NCBI GenBank assembly: GCA_021399435.1
Contig: JAJTUP010000161.1
Location: 1 to 62,413, forward strand
Direction of reading: 5' to 3'
Length of the DNA: 62,413 nucleotides
Source of the DNA: Diaporthe sp. PMI_573
Taxonomy: Eukaryota; Ascomycota; Sordariomycetes; Diaporthales; Diaporthaceae
In this document: positions 22,130-34,076 of the stretch, piece by piece
Position numbering within the stretch: the first letter of the stretch is position 1
How the letters are laid out: each line of letters begins with the position of its first letter
Notes under the pieces: generated by a model
What the model saw: the letters and a program-made list of their open reading frames with translations, nothing else
Told to the model about the DNA's origin: nothing
The model's database searches: none
Made by a program: the position numbers and the translations under genes

Positions 22130-23312
22130 ATGAATCACAGAACCATCTTCATCTATATGATAGGGACCTGCGGCTCTTTTCTATCACTCCGGGACCGGAC
22201 AATCTTCTTCACCCACCAGTCTGCAAAAGATTTCCTGACTGAAAAGAACACACAGGTCGTATTTCCTTCCGGGAAAGAGACGGAACATCAGGATGTCCTC
22301 ACGAGATCCATCAAAGCTATGTCTCAGATCCTCAAACAAGACATATACAGTTTGCAGTGTCCTGGTGTTTCGATTGAAGAAATCGAACGTTAACGCCCAA
22401 ACCCCAACCCGCTTGCTCCTATTCAATATGCTTGTGTTTATTGGATCAAGCATTTTTGTAAAAGCGAAAATACCTCCCTTAATGGTACTATCAGCAACTT
22501 TATAAAGGAGCATTTCCTTCACTAGTTCAAAGCTTTAAGCATTCTTAAAAGTACTTCAAAAGGTGTGCTTACAATGGCTAAGTTGGTCTCTTTGCTAAAG
22601 GTAAGCAACTATATGCTGCGAAAGAAACACTACATACTAATTAAAATAGAAATCAACATTAAAATCTCAACTTCTTAACTTAGCTTACAATATACATCAA
22701 TTTGCTCATTCTTATAGTGGTATAATTAAGAAAGCTCCTCTACAAGTATATGTGTTAGCACTTATATTTAGCCCAACAAGCAGTCTAACTTAAAAACTTT
22801 TTAAAAGCAAAATACCAGGGTTTATTGTTTGCAAGCCTTATGTTGAGTTGAATTGTGATGTCTGCCTATTAACACTTAAGGGCCATAGCAATAGGGTTAT
22901 ATTAGTCGCCTCAGCAGACGGGCGGCGGCTCGCATCTGGGTCCAACGATAAGACGGTTAAGATCTAGGACGCCGAGAGCGGCGCCTGTATAATAACGTGC
23001 CCTGTTAACAGAGCAACTAAAGAATTAGAATTTAATATAGACAATTTATACCTCTATATAGATATAGGATCTATTGCACTAGAAGACTTATTTGCAATAC
23101 TTATACCTTAGGCCATAGCTACTGCTTTCTCTTTATATTCCTCCTACTCTAGTTATAATATTAGTTCCAATATTTCGTAGATTAAGTGGAATAACAACAA
23201 TATACTTTAGCTACCTTAGCATTTTCGGCCGAATGTTTCTAATATTTTACGTGAAATTATTCTTATGGGATCTCTATTAGGTTGGGTCTAGAGTATCCAA
23301 TTTTTACCATCA
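22130..23312 (+). pseudogene. NACHT-WD40 NLR (HET-E/NWD-like) pseudogene, C-terminal part
   Basis: The remaining sequence matches the region after NACHT in fungal NACHT-WD40 proteins. In order there are CGSFLSLRDRTIFFTHQSAKDFL (22160-22240), SLQCPGVSIEEI, then in a shifted frame PLAPIQYACVYWIKHFC, a stretch ending KGVLTMAKLVSLL, and APLQVYVLALIFSPTSSL. One WD40 repeat follows (22876-22990: LKGHSNRV, DGRRLASGSNDKTVKI, with the WD Trp changed to TAG). The NWD tail ends it, LWLP and FRPN around 23200-23240, again with Trp-to-stop changes. Frameshifts and C:G-to-T:A stops make it dead. Such proteins are NLR-type allorecognition/immunity receptors that normally carry many near-identical WD40 repeats; only one is left. 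The N-terminal effector and NACHT P-loop are not seen upstream. Confidence 0.8.
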
Positions 23313-23561
23313 AAGTTTCCTGTCCCTTAGTCTTTACTCCACTAAGCTTTATTTTATTATCTCTTTCTGATTTGTCTCAAAAAGGGGTCTAAGGGGAAAA
23401 GTATAATTTATAATCTTCTTACATTTCTTTATGGAATGTTCTAAAACTGTTGCACGATGGGGTCTTAAAGTTTACTTGCTTAATAATCATAGTATAAAAT
23501 TGTAATGATCAAGGTTTCTTGGGTCCTCTAAACCGTGAGATCGGGGTTTATGTCTAAGATA

Positions 23562-23940
23562 TGTAACAAGGCGATGGTGTTGAGCAATATTGGTTCTGAC
23601 GATGATTACAAGCTAATGAAAAGTGAATACTTAGATACTTAGATTGACTGCTGAAGAGCTGTCCATACTATCTAGCTATCTGGTAATGAGTGTGTCCTTA
23701 TATGTCTATCTCTTCAGTCCTGGCTCATGGTGGCCCATCGTTGCCCACGAGTGCCCCATTGACGTTCCGATGGGCACATCCCTGCTGGGGGGGTGGGTCC
23801 TTGGCCCTAACCCTGGGTTGGGTCAGGTGATCAACAGGAGGATTGATTCGTGCCGTTCGCCTGGCCGGTGTGCTGGCCTGGTGGGGTTTGTTCTTCTATC
23901 AAAACCAACTGTTGGTCCTATTTCTGTCAGGGTCGTGACA
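23562..23940 (-). repeat. Solo-LTR-like segment (Gypsy type)
   Basis: On the minus strand this begins TGTCACGACCCTGAC and ends TTGTTACA, giving TG...CA ends typical of fungal Gypsy LTRs. The 108-codon frame at 23644-23970 is an incidental ORF across it. No matching target duplication is visible, so the boundaries are tentative. Confidence 0.5.
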
Positions 23941-23987
23941 AAAATTCTTGTAGTGCTAAACAGTAGCTAGAGATTCATATAGAACTC

Positions 23988-24534
23988 TGAAGGTTAGTGC
24001 CTTCAGCAGTAGGTTTCATGTGGCAGGGTCGCAGTAGGGTGCCTGAGGCGAATTGGGACGGTTGAGAATGGTCTGGACAACTTTGTATTGAATTTGAGTG
24101 GGCTTCTGTCAGCCCTCCTCACAGTCCCTCCGACATCGTCTCACCCGCGGGCACGCGTGGGTTGGCTCTGGTGCAAGAATGGCGAGGCCGGAAAATTCGC
24201 CCTTCAGACCCACCATCTTTGGGTTATAATAACCAGCCAACCCTAACCCTAACAGTAACCAAACTAAATACAGATAAACTTTGGAAATCAGGCTATCTAC
24301 TGAACTAGGTTATAAACTTTTTGGGTAAGAAATAAGGGGAATGCAGAGGTATGAAGTTAGGGTCTTAAAACAGCCCAAAAAATCGACTCACGGCCACCAA
24401 ACTCATCTCCCGGCGTGCACGCCCCATTGGCACTTAGAGAAAATCCAGTGCTAAGTCTAGGGTAACTCCTTGCGTGCAGTGCCAGTGCGTGTAGTGCCAA
24501 GCACCAACACCCTGATGAGCGTTTCCGTTTAACA
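23988..24534 (-). repeat. Solo-LTR-like repeat, copy A (shared with 49.7 and 50.3 kb)
   Basis: About 547 bp closely similar to 49731-50244 (same orientation) and 50304-50835 (inverted). In LTR orientation it begins TGTTAAACGGAAACGC and ends near AACCTTCA. It holds a short telomere-like CCCTAA doublet near 24240 by chance. No clear target duplication is seen. The three copies define one repeat family; a solo LTR is the likeliest nature. Confidence 0.65.
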
Positions 24535-24784
24535 ATAAAGTTATTATTATACTTTATTTTAAAATAGGCTTATATGGAATTAAGGTTATATAACTAAGTT
24601 AGTATTAATAAGTGTTAAGAAAATATTTAAATAATAAATTAAAAATAATATAAGTAGAATATACTAATATTGTATATAATAGTCTTAGTATAGATTATAG
24701 CGGAATATATAGATATATATTTTAGCTATTATATATTATATCCCTTCCTATTGTTAATAATAATGATACTTATAATGGGGGGTG
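24535..24784 (+). mobile_element. AT-rich decayed retroelement end with polypurine tract
   Basis: Strongly AT-rich with no frame. It ends in AATGGGGGG immediately before a TGTTGG LTR start, which looks like the polypurine tract and 3' LTR junction of a Copia-type element in plus orientation. Confidence 0.4.
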
Positions 24785-24912
24785 TGTTGGAAGGAACGTC
24801 TGGGCATTGGCTCGTGCGGCTAGCTGGCCTTCAAGTTGGCCCGTGCGGCTGGCTAGCCTTCAAGTAGGCTCCTTCTGAGCGTTCAATAGCGTGAGGACTT
24901 CTCTCCTCAACA
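24785..24912 (+). repeat. LTR-like segment abutting the HET gene
   Basis: Begins TGTTGGAAGG and ends CTCCTCAACA (TGTTG/CAACA terminal inverted repeat). It contains an imperfect 30-bp tandem pair around GTGCGGCTAGCTGGCCTTCAAG. It ends about 108 bp before the HET start codon, so it could supply promoter sequence. No target duplication was found, so it is tentative. Confidence 0.4.
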
Positions 24913-25019
24913 TACAACTAACTACAATCGTTTGCTTAATTGCTTCATCAGATTCAACCCCCAAATTTGCGAAGACAGGCTGCCTACTCTACTTTGGGAA
25001 GTGGAAGAATAGACTCCAA

Positions 25020-26942
25020 ATGACCACATATACCTACACTTCAATCTATGGGTCGCAGCAAACGCGGGAGATAAGGGTTATTGACATCCTTCCCGGTAAC
25101 GGCGATGAAGAGCTAAGTTGCTTGATCCGCCATGTCTCACTTTTTGACGATCCTCAATTCGACGCCATCTCATACTGCTGGGGCGGACAAGCGCCTTCAA
25201 GGCCAATCCTCTGCGATGGCTTATCGCAGCTAATCACAGAGAACCTGCATGATGCACTGCGCTGCTTCCGGAGCCCAGACCAGGTGGCAACACTTTGGGC
25301 CGATGGGATTTGTATGAACCAGAAGGATAACAGGGAGAAGAGTGACCAAGTGCTGTTGATGCGCTACATTTACAGCCAGGCGAGAGAGGTCAAGGTCTGG
25401 CTGGGGTCGGCAGACAACGATGTCGATGTCACCGAGGTCGTGGGGTCGATAGCTCAACTCAATCGTCTCGCACACTACTACTCGGAAAAGCTCTCCGTGC
25501 CAATGGACGACTTGTACGACATAAGGTCTCAGCGCTGGGCATCAGCAATGGACGACATGGAAAGTGAGCTTCAGCAGGGCCCTCGGTTGGAGTCACTATT
25601 CAACTTTCTCGCGCACCCTTGGTTCAGCCGCATGTGGATAGTACAGGAAGTCGCACTGGCTCACGGAAATGCCTGGGTGTACTATGGTGGCGTGAGAATC
25701 CGGTGGTCTGAAATCGTCGACGCATTCTTCTTCTCCGTGCAATGCCGCAAGCTGATGGCTGCCGCTCTCGTGAGCGATGCCGATAAATCACAGCTGATGC
25801 AGGGCATCACGGCCCTCGCCAAAACGGCCGTCACTGTCAAGGCGGACTCGACTGGGGATGGCGTTGGCCTCTTTTGGCTTCTGCACACTAACAAATCAGC
25901 TATGGCCACGGACCCCCGTGACAAAATCTATGGCGTCCTGGGCATAGCAAACAATACAAGCATCAATGGCACGGATCCATTCATAACGCCCGATTACGAT
26001 CTGGACGCTGCTGCTTTGTATCAGCAGGTTTCGGAGAAGTTCCTCGAGAGATTCCCCAAGCTCTCCATTCTATCAGGTGCTGGGATGTTAGCGGCAGGGG
26101 GTAGCCAGATCCCTGGCTTGCCATCCTGGGTTGTTGACTGGACCGACATCGCCACCGGCTCTAACGATATGCCCACAGACATCGATGCGAGGCTTTTGTC
26201 TGGAATGGCGGCTATACACAACGCCAGTCTCGCTGATAAATACCCCAAAGTCTATCGAGTGGATGGCAAAATTCTCAAGCTTCAAGGCATGGTTCTGGAT
26301 GAAATCGTGGCTTGCGAGGATGTTTTCGACATTAGCCAGCTAGCCTCACGCCACAAGGATTTATCCATGATGCAACGTGGATTTTTGATGATCACATCCT
26401 TTCGTCAAGCAGCTAAGATATGGCAATGTGCACCGGGAACAATTTATCCTCATACAAAAGAGGACTCGCTCGACGCATTCATCAAGACACTGTTCATGGG
26501 AAATGCGCCAGGCTCTGCGGACTTAACCACGAGAAGAGAAATTATCCGCAAGTACCTTAGAATTGCCAGGATGGCGTCCTTCCTGGAGAAGTCGCCCATT
26601 GCCCGCAGCCGTCACGGGCTGTCATTCGGCGTCAACGCCCTCGCCCTTGTCACAGCCGGTGTTTGGCAAGATGAAGCCATCGAGCTGTTCCAACTAGCAA
26701 TGCAGTCGATGGCTAATAAAAGCGCCTTCAGAACATCGAGGGAATACATGGGGGTGTCTTTCACCCGCCAGGTACGCGTAGGCGACAGCGTCGTGCTTAA
26801 TCGTGGGGGCTACAACCCGCACATCTTGCGGAAAAGGAGCGACGGCTTGTGGACTCTGGTTGTTGGGGACTCATACATTCATGGTATTATGAATGGTGAA
26901 GCGTTCGACATTGACAAGTGTCGTGAAGTATGTATTGCATAG
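25020..26942 (+). CDS. HET domain protein (het-6-like), intact
   Basis: 640 codons in one exon. I place the start at 25020 (MTTYTYTSIYG); the frame is open 129 bp further up, but that part overlaps the LTR-like segment and reads unlike the family. Motifs in order: SYCWG at residues 51-55, LWADGICMNQKD near 95, VKVWLG, RMWIVQEVALA near 203, ATDPRDKIYGVLG near 296, and the C-terminal GDSYIHGIMNGEA typical of this class. Length is normal for the family. HET proteins mediate vegetative (heterokaryon) incompatibility, causing cell death when unlike fungal cells fuse. No RIP-type damage is visible although repeats flank both sides. Its distance from the decayed NLR gene is under 2 kb. Confidence 0.9.
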   Translation: MTTYTYTSIYGSQQTREIRVIDILPGNGDEELSCLIRHVSLFDDPQFDAISYCWGGQAPSRPILCDGLSQLITENLHDALRCFRSPDQVATLWADGICMNQKDNREKSDQVLLMRYIYSQAREVKVWLGSADNDVDVTEVVGSIAQLNRLAHYYSEKLSVPMDDLYDIRSQRWASAMDDMESELQQGPRLESLFNFLAHPWFSRMWIVQEVALAHGNAWVYYGGVRIRWSEIVDAFFFSVQCRKLMAAALVSDADKSQLMQGITALAKTAVTVKADSTGDGVGLFWLLHTNKSAMATDPRDKIYGVLGIANNTSINGTDPFITPDYDLDAAALYQQVSEKFLERFPKLSILSGAGMLAAGGSQIPGLPSWVVDWTDIATGSNDMPTDIDARLLSGMAAIHNASLADKYPKVYRVDGKILKLQGMVLDEIVACEDVFDISQLASRHKDLSMMQRGFLMITSFRQAAKIWQCAPGTIYPHTKEDSLDAFIKTLFMGNAPGSADLTTRREIIRKYLRIARMASFLEKSPIARSRHGLSFGVNALALVTAGVWQDEAIELFQLAMQSMANKSAFRTSREYMGVSFTRQVRVGDSVVLNRGGYNPHILRKRSDGLWTLVVGDSYIHGIMNGEAFDIDKCREVCIA

Positions 26943-27530
26943 AATTTCAAGATCCGAGGTCGGCGGGCGGACGAATGACACCGGGCTTTCGGCGAGGCGG
27001 TCGCGGAGCAGGGCCGAGCTACGAGCTTGTGGCGGCGAATAGGTCAACACTCCACGGACTCTAGACTTGAGAAACTCAACTCTTCACCACCTTTCATACG
27101 GCGTCCCGCCGGAGTGAAATCAAAGCACCGCAGATAACAGACGCCACCATTAGTGATTTGATGTGAGAACGAGCGGCAAGCCGAAGCGAAGCAGGAAGCG
27201 GAGCGTTTGCAGGAGCCTCAGCCAGTGTTGCTAATAATATGGCAATAAACCAATATATTGCAATACATACGATATGATATGCCCTATCTGATATTGCGCC
27301 AATACAATATCAGGATGGCAATTGCTACACCGGCGTGAAAGAATGCTACACCGGCGTCACTCTTACACAGACGTGACTTTTATGGCCTCTGATTTAATCT
27401 TTTTCCTTTGACCCCCAGGTTACATCCACGCAAAGGCGGTGAAGCGAGGTCATTTAACAAGGCCTTGCTTTCGGTAAAGAACCAGCAGGGGGCACATCTA
27501 TATGAACGCACCGTGGACGGCCATACGCAC
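26943..27530. other. Normal-GC spacer after the HET gene
   Basis: No coding signal. A short repeated motif, TGCTACACCGGCGT, occurs twice at about 27325-27360, and an AT-rich patch of ATATTGC/CAATAT words lies at 27240-27310. This could be the 5' end of the LINE that follows or another small element. Confidence 0.35.
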
Positions 27531-28517
27531 TAAAATAACTGTAGTACTACTAAACATCCCAAAGGGTGGGAATGTTCAACTATAGACAGATCAACTTATA
27601 GCTACAGTCTGGGATGTAGTTTACTTACTTACCCTAATAGCCAAGCCGTCCCTATATACCAAAAGGTAGTAGACCCTAGATCTAACATAGCTACGTTAGA
27701 TCTACACTTATTAGAAAAACTAAGCTAGAACTTAAAAGCAAGCTAAAATCGCTATTAAAGAGTATTATAATGCTATTTAAAAACGAAAGAAAGCCTACTA
27801 GTAGAAATTCCTTAAAAACAATATAAATATCTAGTAAGTAGTAAGATATTTAAACCCAGATTAAAGTATTATATTTAATAAAATACCGCCTTTAAAAACG
27901 ATAAACAAAACATATACTTAAAATAAAATAAAATAAGTAATAAAGCTCTTAACTATATTTTCCATACTATTATTAATAGTTATAAAAAAGAAAGGATAGC
28001 GCCTATATTAGTAGCTAGTAAATATACTATAACTAATTATAAAGAAAATGCAGCAGTAGCTAGATACTATAAGATTGTAAAAGATACTAAAAACTAATAG
28101 TTTACTAATAAAAGTATAAAAGGAAATCTAACTAGTTGTTAAAAACTAGATACTTATCTTGCTTTATATTTCTATAGATAAAGAAAAGCTACTAACATAA
28201 TAGAGATACACTAAAATTATCTTACTAAACAAACTAAAAAAAAGAGACTATATACTAGTAAAAATATTAAAGCTTATCTCTTTATTGTTTATACTAGGAA
28301 AGTTGTTTAAATTAGTAGTGATAAAGAGAATAGCAAGTACTATAAAAGCTTTTAACCTATTATTTATTAACTACTTTAAAACTTAAAACGGAAGATTAAT
28401 AAAATAAATATTTTTACTACTTTAAAAATATATTTATTAAACTTAGTAATCTAGAAAGATATTAAATTTAATTAGTTTTAATATTAAAAAAGTATATAAT
28501 AGAGTGTATAAAGAAAG
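27531..28517 (+). mobile_element. Tad-like LINE, first fragment (ORF2), heavily RIP-decayed
   Basis: The plus-strand translation retains the endonuclease-to-RT linker of Tad-type LINEs: KPSLYTKRW, stops in place of Trp and Arg, YYNAI-x-KRKKAYW-x-KFL and then a YLNPD-like context with IPPLK. Just before the Copia insertion the frame reads FNIKKVYNRVYKE, matching RT motif A with its catalytic Asp changed to Asn (G to A). The same frame continues after the Copia element at 35685. Confidence 0.65.
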
Positions 28518-28764
28518 TGTTGGTACGGCCCTGATGCCGTAGGTCAGGGGATCTTTGCACGTGTAAATAGGCAAGCAAAAGCCGTACTATTCTGGGTACG
28601 GGTTCGATTCTTGCTACGGAAGGAAGAAAGAAGCTATCGCCATCGTGGGCGTCAAAGTACTTGGTATAGTAGCCAGCGGCCCTGCTGAATAAGCCAGACC
28701 GGCCCTTCTGATTGGCCACAGCTGGGCCGGGCATGCGGCCCCTTTAACGGTTACCAAACCCATA
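28518..28764 (-). repeat. 3' LTR of Copia 1
   Basis: Plus strand starts TGTTGGTACGG and ends ACCAAACCCATA; the CA end has mutated to TA compared with the other LTR. Confidence 0.92.
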
Positions 28765-28879
28765 CTAGCAGTCTTTTAATCAATTAAAAAGAAGTATGCC
28801 CAAAAGAACGCCATAATTAGCTAAAAAGCCTACAAAGCCCTAAATACCCAAATAATCGTTAGGCCCTTCTAGCATGCCC

Positions 28880-31800
28880 CAATAATTCTGTAGGCGCCCT
28901 CCTATTGGCTATCCCGGCTGGCCAAGTAAGGGCGGTCCACAAACCCTTCAATATATACCGTCAGCTCGTTTATTAACATAAAGCATTCTAGCGCCTTGTT
29001 TGGTAAGGACTTTGTTAGGGTATTTGCCGGGTTGTCGTTACCGTAGATCCACCGAATCTCGCTAATCTCCCTTTTCTCGTATAACTGGCAGAGGGCAAGA
29101 ATATCTACCATCAGCCTCTTCTCTTTAGTGGTTCCAAGCTTAACCAGACACTTATATAGCAAGTATAAGTTGGTATAAACAATAAGGGGTACCCGAGGAA
29201 GCTTTAGTTGGTCGGTAATAAGGTAAAGCATAGCAAATACTACGGCGGTACTGTCAAAACTACTGGCCATGCCGTATATTTCTGACGCTAGTACGCTCCG
29301 GGTCACCCTTTTATACTTTGTCGAAAACTAGTGCAAGATATTACTACATATCTTCTACTAGATACCATTGTTGTTTGGCTCCTTGTTAGCTAACATAAAT
29401 ACAAAACCAATTTACAAGCTTAAATCTCGGTTATTAGCAAACAATCTATCGACAAAAATAATTAGCTTGGCGATAGTTAGGTCAAAGGGTATATATTTAA
29501 GCCTATAAGTAAGGTTGTCAATTTGCCACCCAAGTCGCTTATTTAGCTTGGTATATTTCTCGTCTAGAGGTAATTAGGCTTAAGCGGCAACAGAAAGGTT
29601 AAACGTTGCTTCTGGTTGGCAGATAGAGGCTATATATACCCTATAGGCTCTTTGCTTAAGGTAGCGTTATACCTAATTAGGTGACTTTTGGTCGATTATC
29701 GTAATCTTCTCTGCCTGGCCCTTCTGGTTTACATTAAGAGATCCATCCTTGTAAAGCAATAGCCGGGTACCATTATAGTTAATAGGGCTGGTAGACATAA
29801 AGATTGTTTTCGGCTTATAGACAATCTTGGCCTTCTGGATTTTCTTTTCTTCTCTAGCCGAAAACGCCAGAATATTGAAAACAAGGGTATCGTTAGTTTA
29901 CATGCCCACTAGCCTAAACGCTTTTGCCGGGCCTTCTGTAATAAGAAGATATAGGTTAAAAGTCGACATCTTTATCTTTAACTGTTTATAATAGTGGCAA
30001 TAGTATATTGCCCACCAGTATATGCCTGTCTTGACAATACTGTATAAGGGTTTTATTATCCTTATAATCGTGCCTAGAGGGTATTATGGCCTAAGCTTTA
30101 TAGGTAATTAGGCCAGAATCGGCCAGAATAGCCTCGATTTTAACTAAAGATATGCCTAGGTAATATTGCAAAGTTTAACCATTATTTTTCTTTATAAGAG
30201 GAATAAGGCAAGTGCCGTAATTAGCCGTTAGCTGACCCGTTAAATTATTGGCAATTAGGTAAGAATATTCTTTTTGCCTACATTATTGTATCTTTAAACT
30301 ATAAGGCATAACTTCTTGTATAGTTTAGTGCTCTTATTTTTAACTTTACGTACTATATGGGACTTAAATAGCCAAATAGCCCTGTAGGTAATAAAATTAA
30401 AACGCTCGAAGTTAAAAACGTTACATGATACCAGGTTGTTTATCTTAGAAGCATTAGATTCTTTAAATGGGGCGCCGAGCATTATAATAATGCCATCTAA
30501 TTGTAACCTTGTTGCCAACTCAAAGTTATTTTCTTCTTTTTATGGCAGTATAGCATATAGGCTGGCAGTAAGGCGCTATGGGTGGCCGCAACAATAGGGT
30601 GCCAGAGGAACGTTGCTCCAAACGTAAATTATGCCTCCTTCTGCAGGATGGCTTCCCAGGGTGCCTGCCGAGAGCGTAGCCATGCCGCCCGGGGCAGCCG
30701 CCATGTATATGGCGTGGCCGTTAACAGCGTTATCTGTAGGTTCTAGCCCTGGACCAGGCTCTTTACAATAGTATAGCTAAACGGCTGTTAACCGGAATTT
30801 CACAGAGCCATTAGGCAAGTCAACTGTAACGTCATGCCCTTTCGTGGCTAGTAATTTAAATGGTTTCTGCCAGCCCTCCTTTTCTCGCTATACCTAAACA
30901 TTGCTTTATAGTGGCAATATTAGCTGGTAGGCGACATTAGGTCTATTGCAGGTATAAAGGGCGGCGTTAAGCTGCTGCTCTACCGAGGCTTTTTAAAGCG
31001 CTTTTGTGGCCTTGGCAATAGCTTTGGCCCTCTTTAGAGTTAACTGGGAAGGGGGCAAATTAATATTTATCTAGGGAAAAGCATTAAAAACAAACAGTAT
31101 AGGTACCAGCCCGTCTGGCCCGGCTATATCATTGACAGCCTTTACGGCCATCTAAAGGATAGCATTGTCGGTAAACAATCCGGATAGCTTGGCGTAGAGG
31201 ATATTAAAAGTACGGCGTAACGGGCAGTAATACCTTTCTACCTTACTTATTAACCAATAGACTTTTATAGAGACCTATTTACAGATAATACCTATTAGCC
31301 TAGCCTTGTTTCTAAGCTCTGCAAAGGCAAAGTTGGTGCCGGCATTATAGATTAGCCAATTAAGGGGTCTCAAATAGCTGTCTATCTATATTATCTAGAG
31401 TGCCTCCTATATATCTTTGGCGGAAAGGGATCTAAGAAAGTAAGCGGCTTAAAAAGAAGTGGCAGAGTCTACTACGTATAGTATTGGGCAACCCTTTAGA
31501 TATATGATATTAACGAGTAGTTTATAGTTAAAGTCGATGTTGTCTTTTAATGTAAATTTGAACCACTTAGGGGCATCGGCATTTAGCTGGCAATAGTGGC
31601 AAAACTTAGATACGGCTTCTAGAGCCGCTGTCTCTATTGGGTGGCCAGCGTTGGCCAGAAGATAGTTTAGCCAGTTAACCAAAGGATGCCTAAACCGGCA
31701 ATATAGTCGTTAAAGCTTTATTTTGGTAAAGAAAGTAGCTATAGAAGCGGGACCGTGCCTAAAGGGAGAAAACTACGGGTGGCCCTACTTTCTCGTTACT

Positions 31801-34076
31801 AGAATAACTATCTCGGTGCTATTAGGCTGGCGTTATACCAGCTTGTTGGTAGTGTTTTGGAGGAATACACTAAGGGCGTCTATATTCTTGATTGAGAGTA
31901 GGAAAGGGGTTGGGGTATCTATTATGTGAAACGTAATATTTCTAAGCGGCATTATAATGGTAGTTATGCCTTTTGATAAGGAATATAATCCTTTGCCGAA
32001 CCTTATGATAGCTTTGCTGGTATATAAGAAATCTAGGCTGACTTTTGGGTTTTCTCGCCAAAGGGCTAAATATTAGTTATAGCCTGCCATAGAGTATTTG
32101 GCTGCGCCTGTATTTGGCATAATATCCTGAAATTTATGGCGAGAGTATTGGTCTTTAAGAAAAAAGATATTAGGAATAGTTCTATCGACTTCTTTAGGTT
32201 CCCCTACTGGCAAGGGGTTAAGGTAGTAAAAGAAGGCCGAATTTATTAAAAAGTGGTAGGCTAGATAGTCTATATTATCTTTTTCTTTGGCTGTGGCTAC
32301 CGGGCCGGCAGATATATTCTTGATACTCTCCAAAGTGGCTAAGAAGGCGTCAAATTTGTCGCCAGGGGTAGCCTCTCAGGCATACTTGTAGCCGGATAGG
32401 AACTGACGGTAAGAACACTAGCGTTTTTCTACCGTATAGTTTATAGACCAACAGCCCTCTTTGCCACATATAAAGCAGCGTTTTTTGGTTGGGTCTAGAG
32501 GTTGAGGGGTTCCTTGTTGCAATAGGCATATAGTGGTTCTTTTGGAGGCACCACGGTTGACTTATTTATTGTTAGTGTATTGGCGGTTAAAATAGTAAGC
32601 CTCGTTATTGCTAGCAGTAGGTATGCCGGGACCTATAAGAAATCGCTAGGAAAGTAGCTTACGCTTTAAGCTTAGGTTAAGGAAAATACATAGGTCTTAA
32701 AATAGCTTCTTACATAAAGCCAAGGATATAAATAGTGTGTATTTAAAATCTGGCACGCCCTTACAGGCACAAAAAACAGTCATTTTGAGAATATTATTGC
32801 CCTTGTATTTATGACCAAGTACCCGCTGGCAGAGTTAAAGCTTATCTAGTAAGGCTTATAGTACTTCTCGTAAGTGCTTTCCGGCATTTTCAAAATCTTT
32901 ACGCATATTTAAAAAGGTTAGGCCGGTCTAATCGCTAAAGTATTACTAGCAGTTGGTGTTGGTATCAAAATGGGTCTTTAGCTTGGCATACACCTAGGCA
33001 AAGCTATTGTCAATACTAATATATGTAAAATGGTACTTCTCAGCGCGGCCAATAAGAATACAGGAAAGCAGGGCGTGGAATTGGCCGGAATTAATCTCAT
33101 TAAAATAGCAGATATTTAGAAACACCTTAATTTTATCGTCTAAAAGATCGTATAAGTTACCACTTTACTTCTATGCTAGGTCCTAGTTTTTAAGGAAGCA
33201 AGCTATCTTCTCTAGTTCCAGTCGGAAGTTAGGTACATGGCAAGGGGGAAGGTCTTAATAATCGTTCCATAGTCGGGGCAACTGGCAGTATAACATTGGC
33301 ATTCGGGCCGGGTATTCTTCCCGTAGGTTATGGAGAACTCTAGGTTGAAAGGAATCATAAGGGGTCCCGGGGGCCTATAATAGTTGCCGGCTGGCCGGGC
33401 CCGGAGTTGCGTTCCGCCAGGTAACTGCCAAGGCCGGGGTAGTTGTTAATAGCGGCTAGGTCAGGTATTCTACCGACTCAACAATAGGGGCAAATAGAGA
33501 CCCGCCGCCTAGGACAGAAGGGGCTGGCGTTTAGGTATCCCTTCCGGGCGGTCTTTAAAATCATCGTGCCATCTTTAATTTGGGCGCAAATTTAACTTTA
33601 TAGGCTTCTTCTTCCGGCCACTCGGGGCAACAGTCTTTCTTAAAAAGAGCAAATAGTTGGTTGGCAACGCGGTTACTCTTCCTGTTGCCGATATAGATGC
33701 CGTGGGTCTAGAGAAAGCACCAAAGCTCCGTTTGCCAGCAGCTATTGGTAACTTTAAAGCTATCAATAGTCTATCCCTCAAAGTAATCCTGGTACTTATA
33801 GAGAAGGTTGTTGTTAATAACGCAAATTTCTTATAGCTTATCTAGTGCCTTAAGCAAATATATCGTTATCCGGACCGCGTTTCTATTTGAGGGGTCGCTA
33901 GGTACTTCCTATAAAGAGAGGTTAACACGGGCCCAGCTTGCCGCCAGGACTGTATATTGCTAGGGAAGGGCATTAAGGTGGGCCTAAAGAAGGTCTGCAT
34001 GGTTCCATCCCACGGCCAGGATAGTGCCTATTGCCAGAGGCACACTCCGGGATGAAGAAGAAGAAGTTTCGGCCAT
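28880..34076 (-). pseudogene. Copia 1 gag-pol, interrupted
   Basis: The gag start at 34076 reads MAETSSSSSRSVPLAIGTIL and soon meets a stop. A CX2C zinc knuckle (KKRCFICGKEGCWS) lies near 32440-32490. The GAG-pre-integrase and zinc-binding integrase start is the 31449-31682 frame (KFCHYCQLNADAPKWFKFTL, VVDSATSF). The RNase H end is the 28902-29306 frame (TRSVLASEIYGM, YLLYKCLVKLGTTKEKRLM, DNPANTLTKSLPNKALE). Between them the RT is broken by TAA and TAG codons. The product would be the virus-like particle polyprotein; this copy cannot make it. Confidence 0.88.

Noticed and set aside
23644..23970. 108-codon ORF on the plus strand
   Set aside because: It spans a solo-LTR-like segment and has no protein motif.
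24237..24256. Telomere-like CCCTAA doublet
   Set aside because: Only two units, and the same place in the repeat copies at 49.98 and 50.58 kb has drifted; it is part of the LTR-like repeat, not a telomere relic.
24891..25019. N-terminal extension of the HET protein from the upstream Met
   Set aside because: It overlaps the LTR-like segment and lacks family similarity; the Met at 25020 gives the normal HET start.
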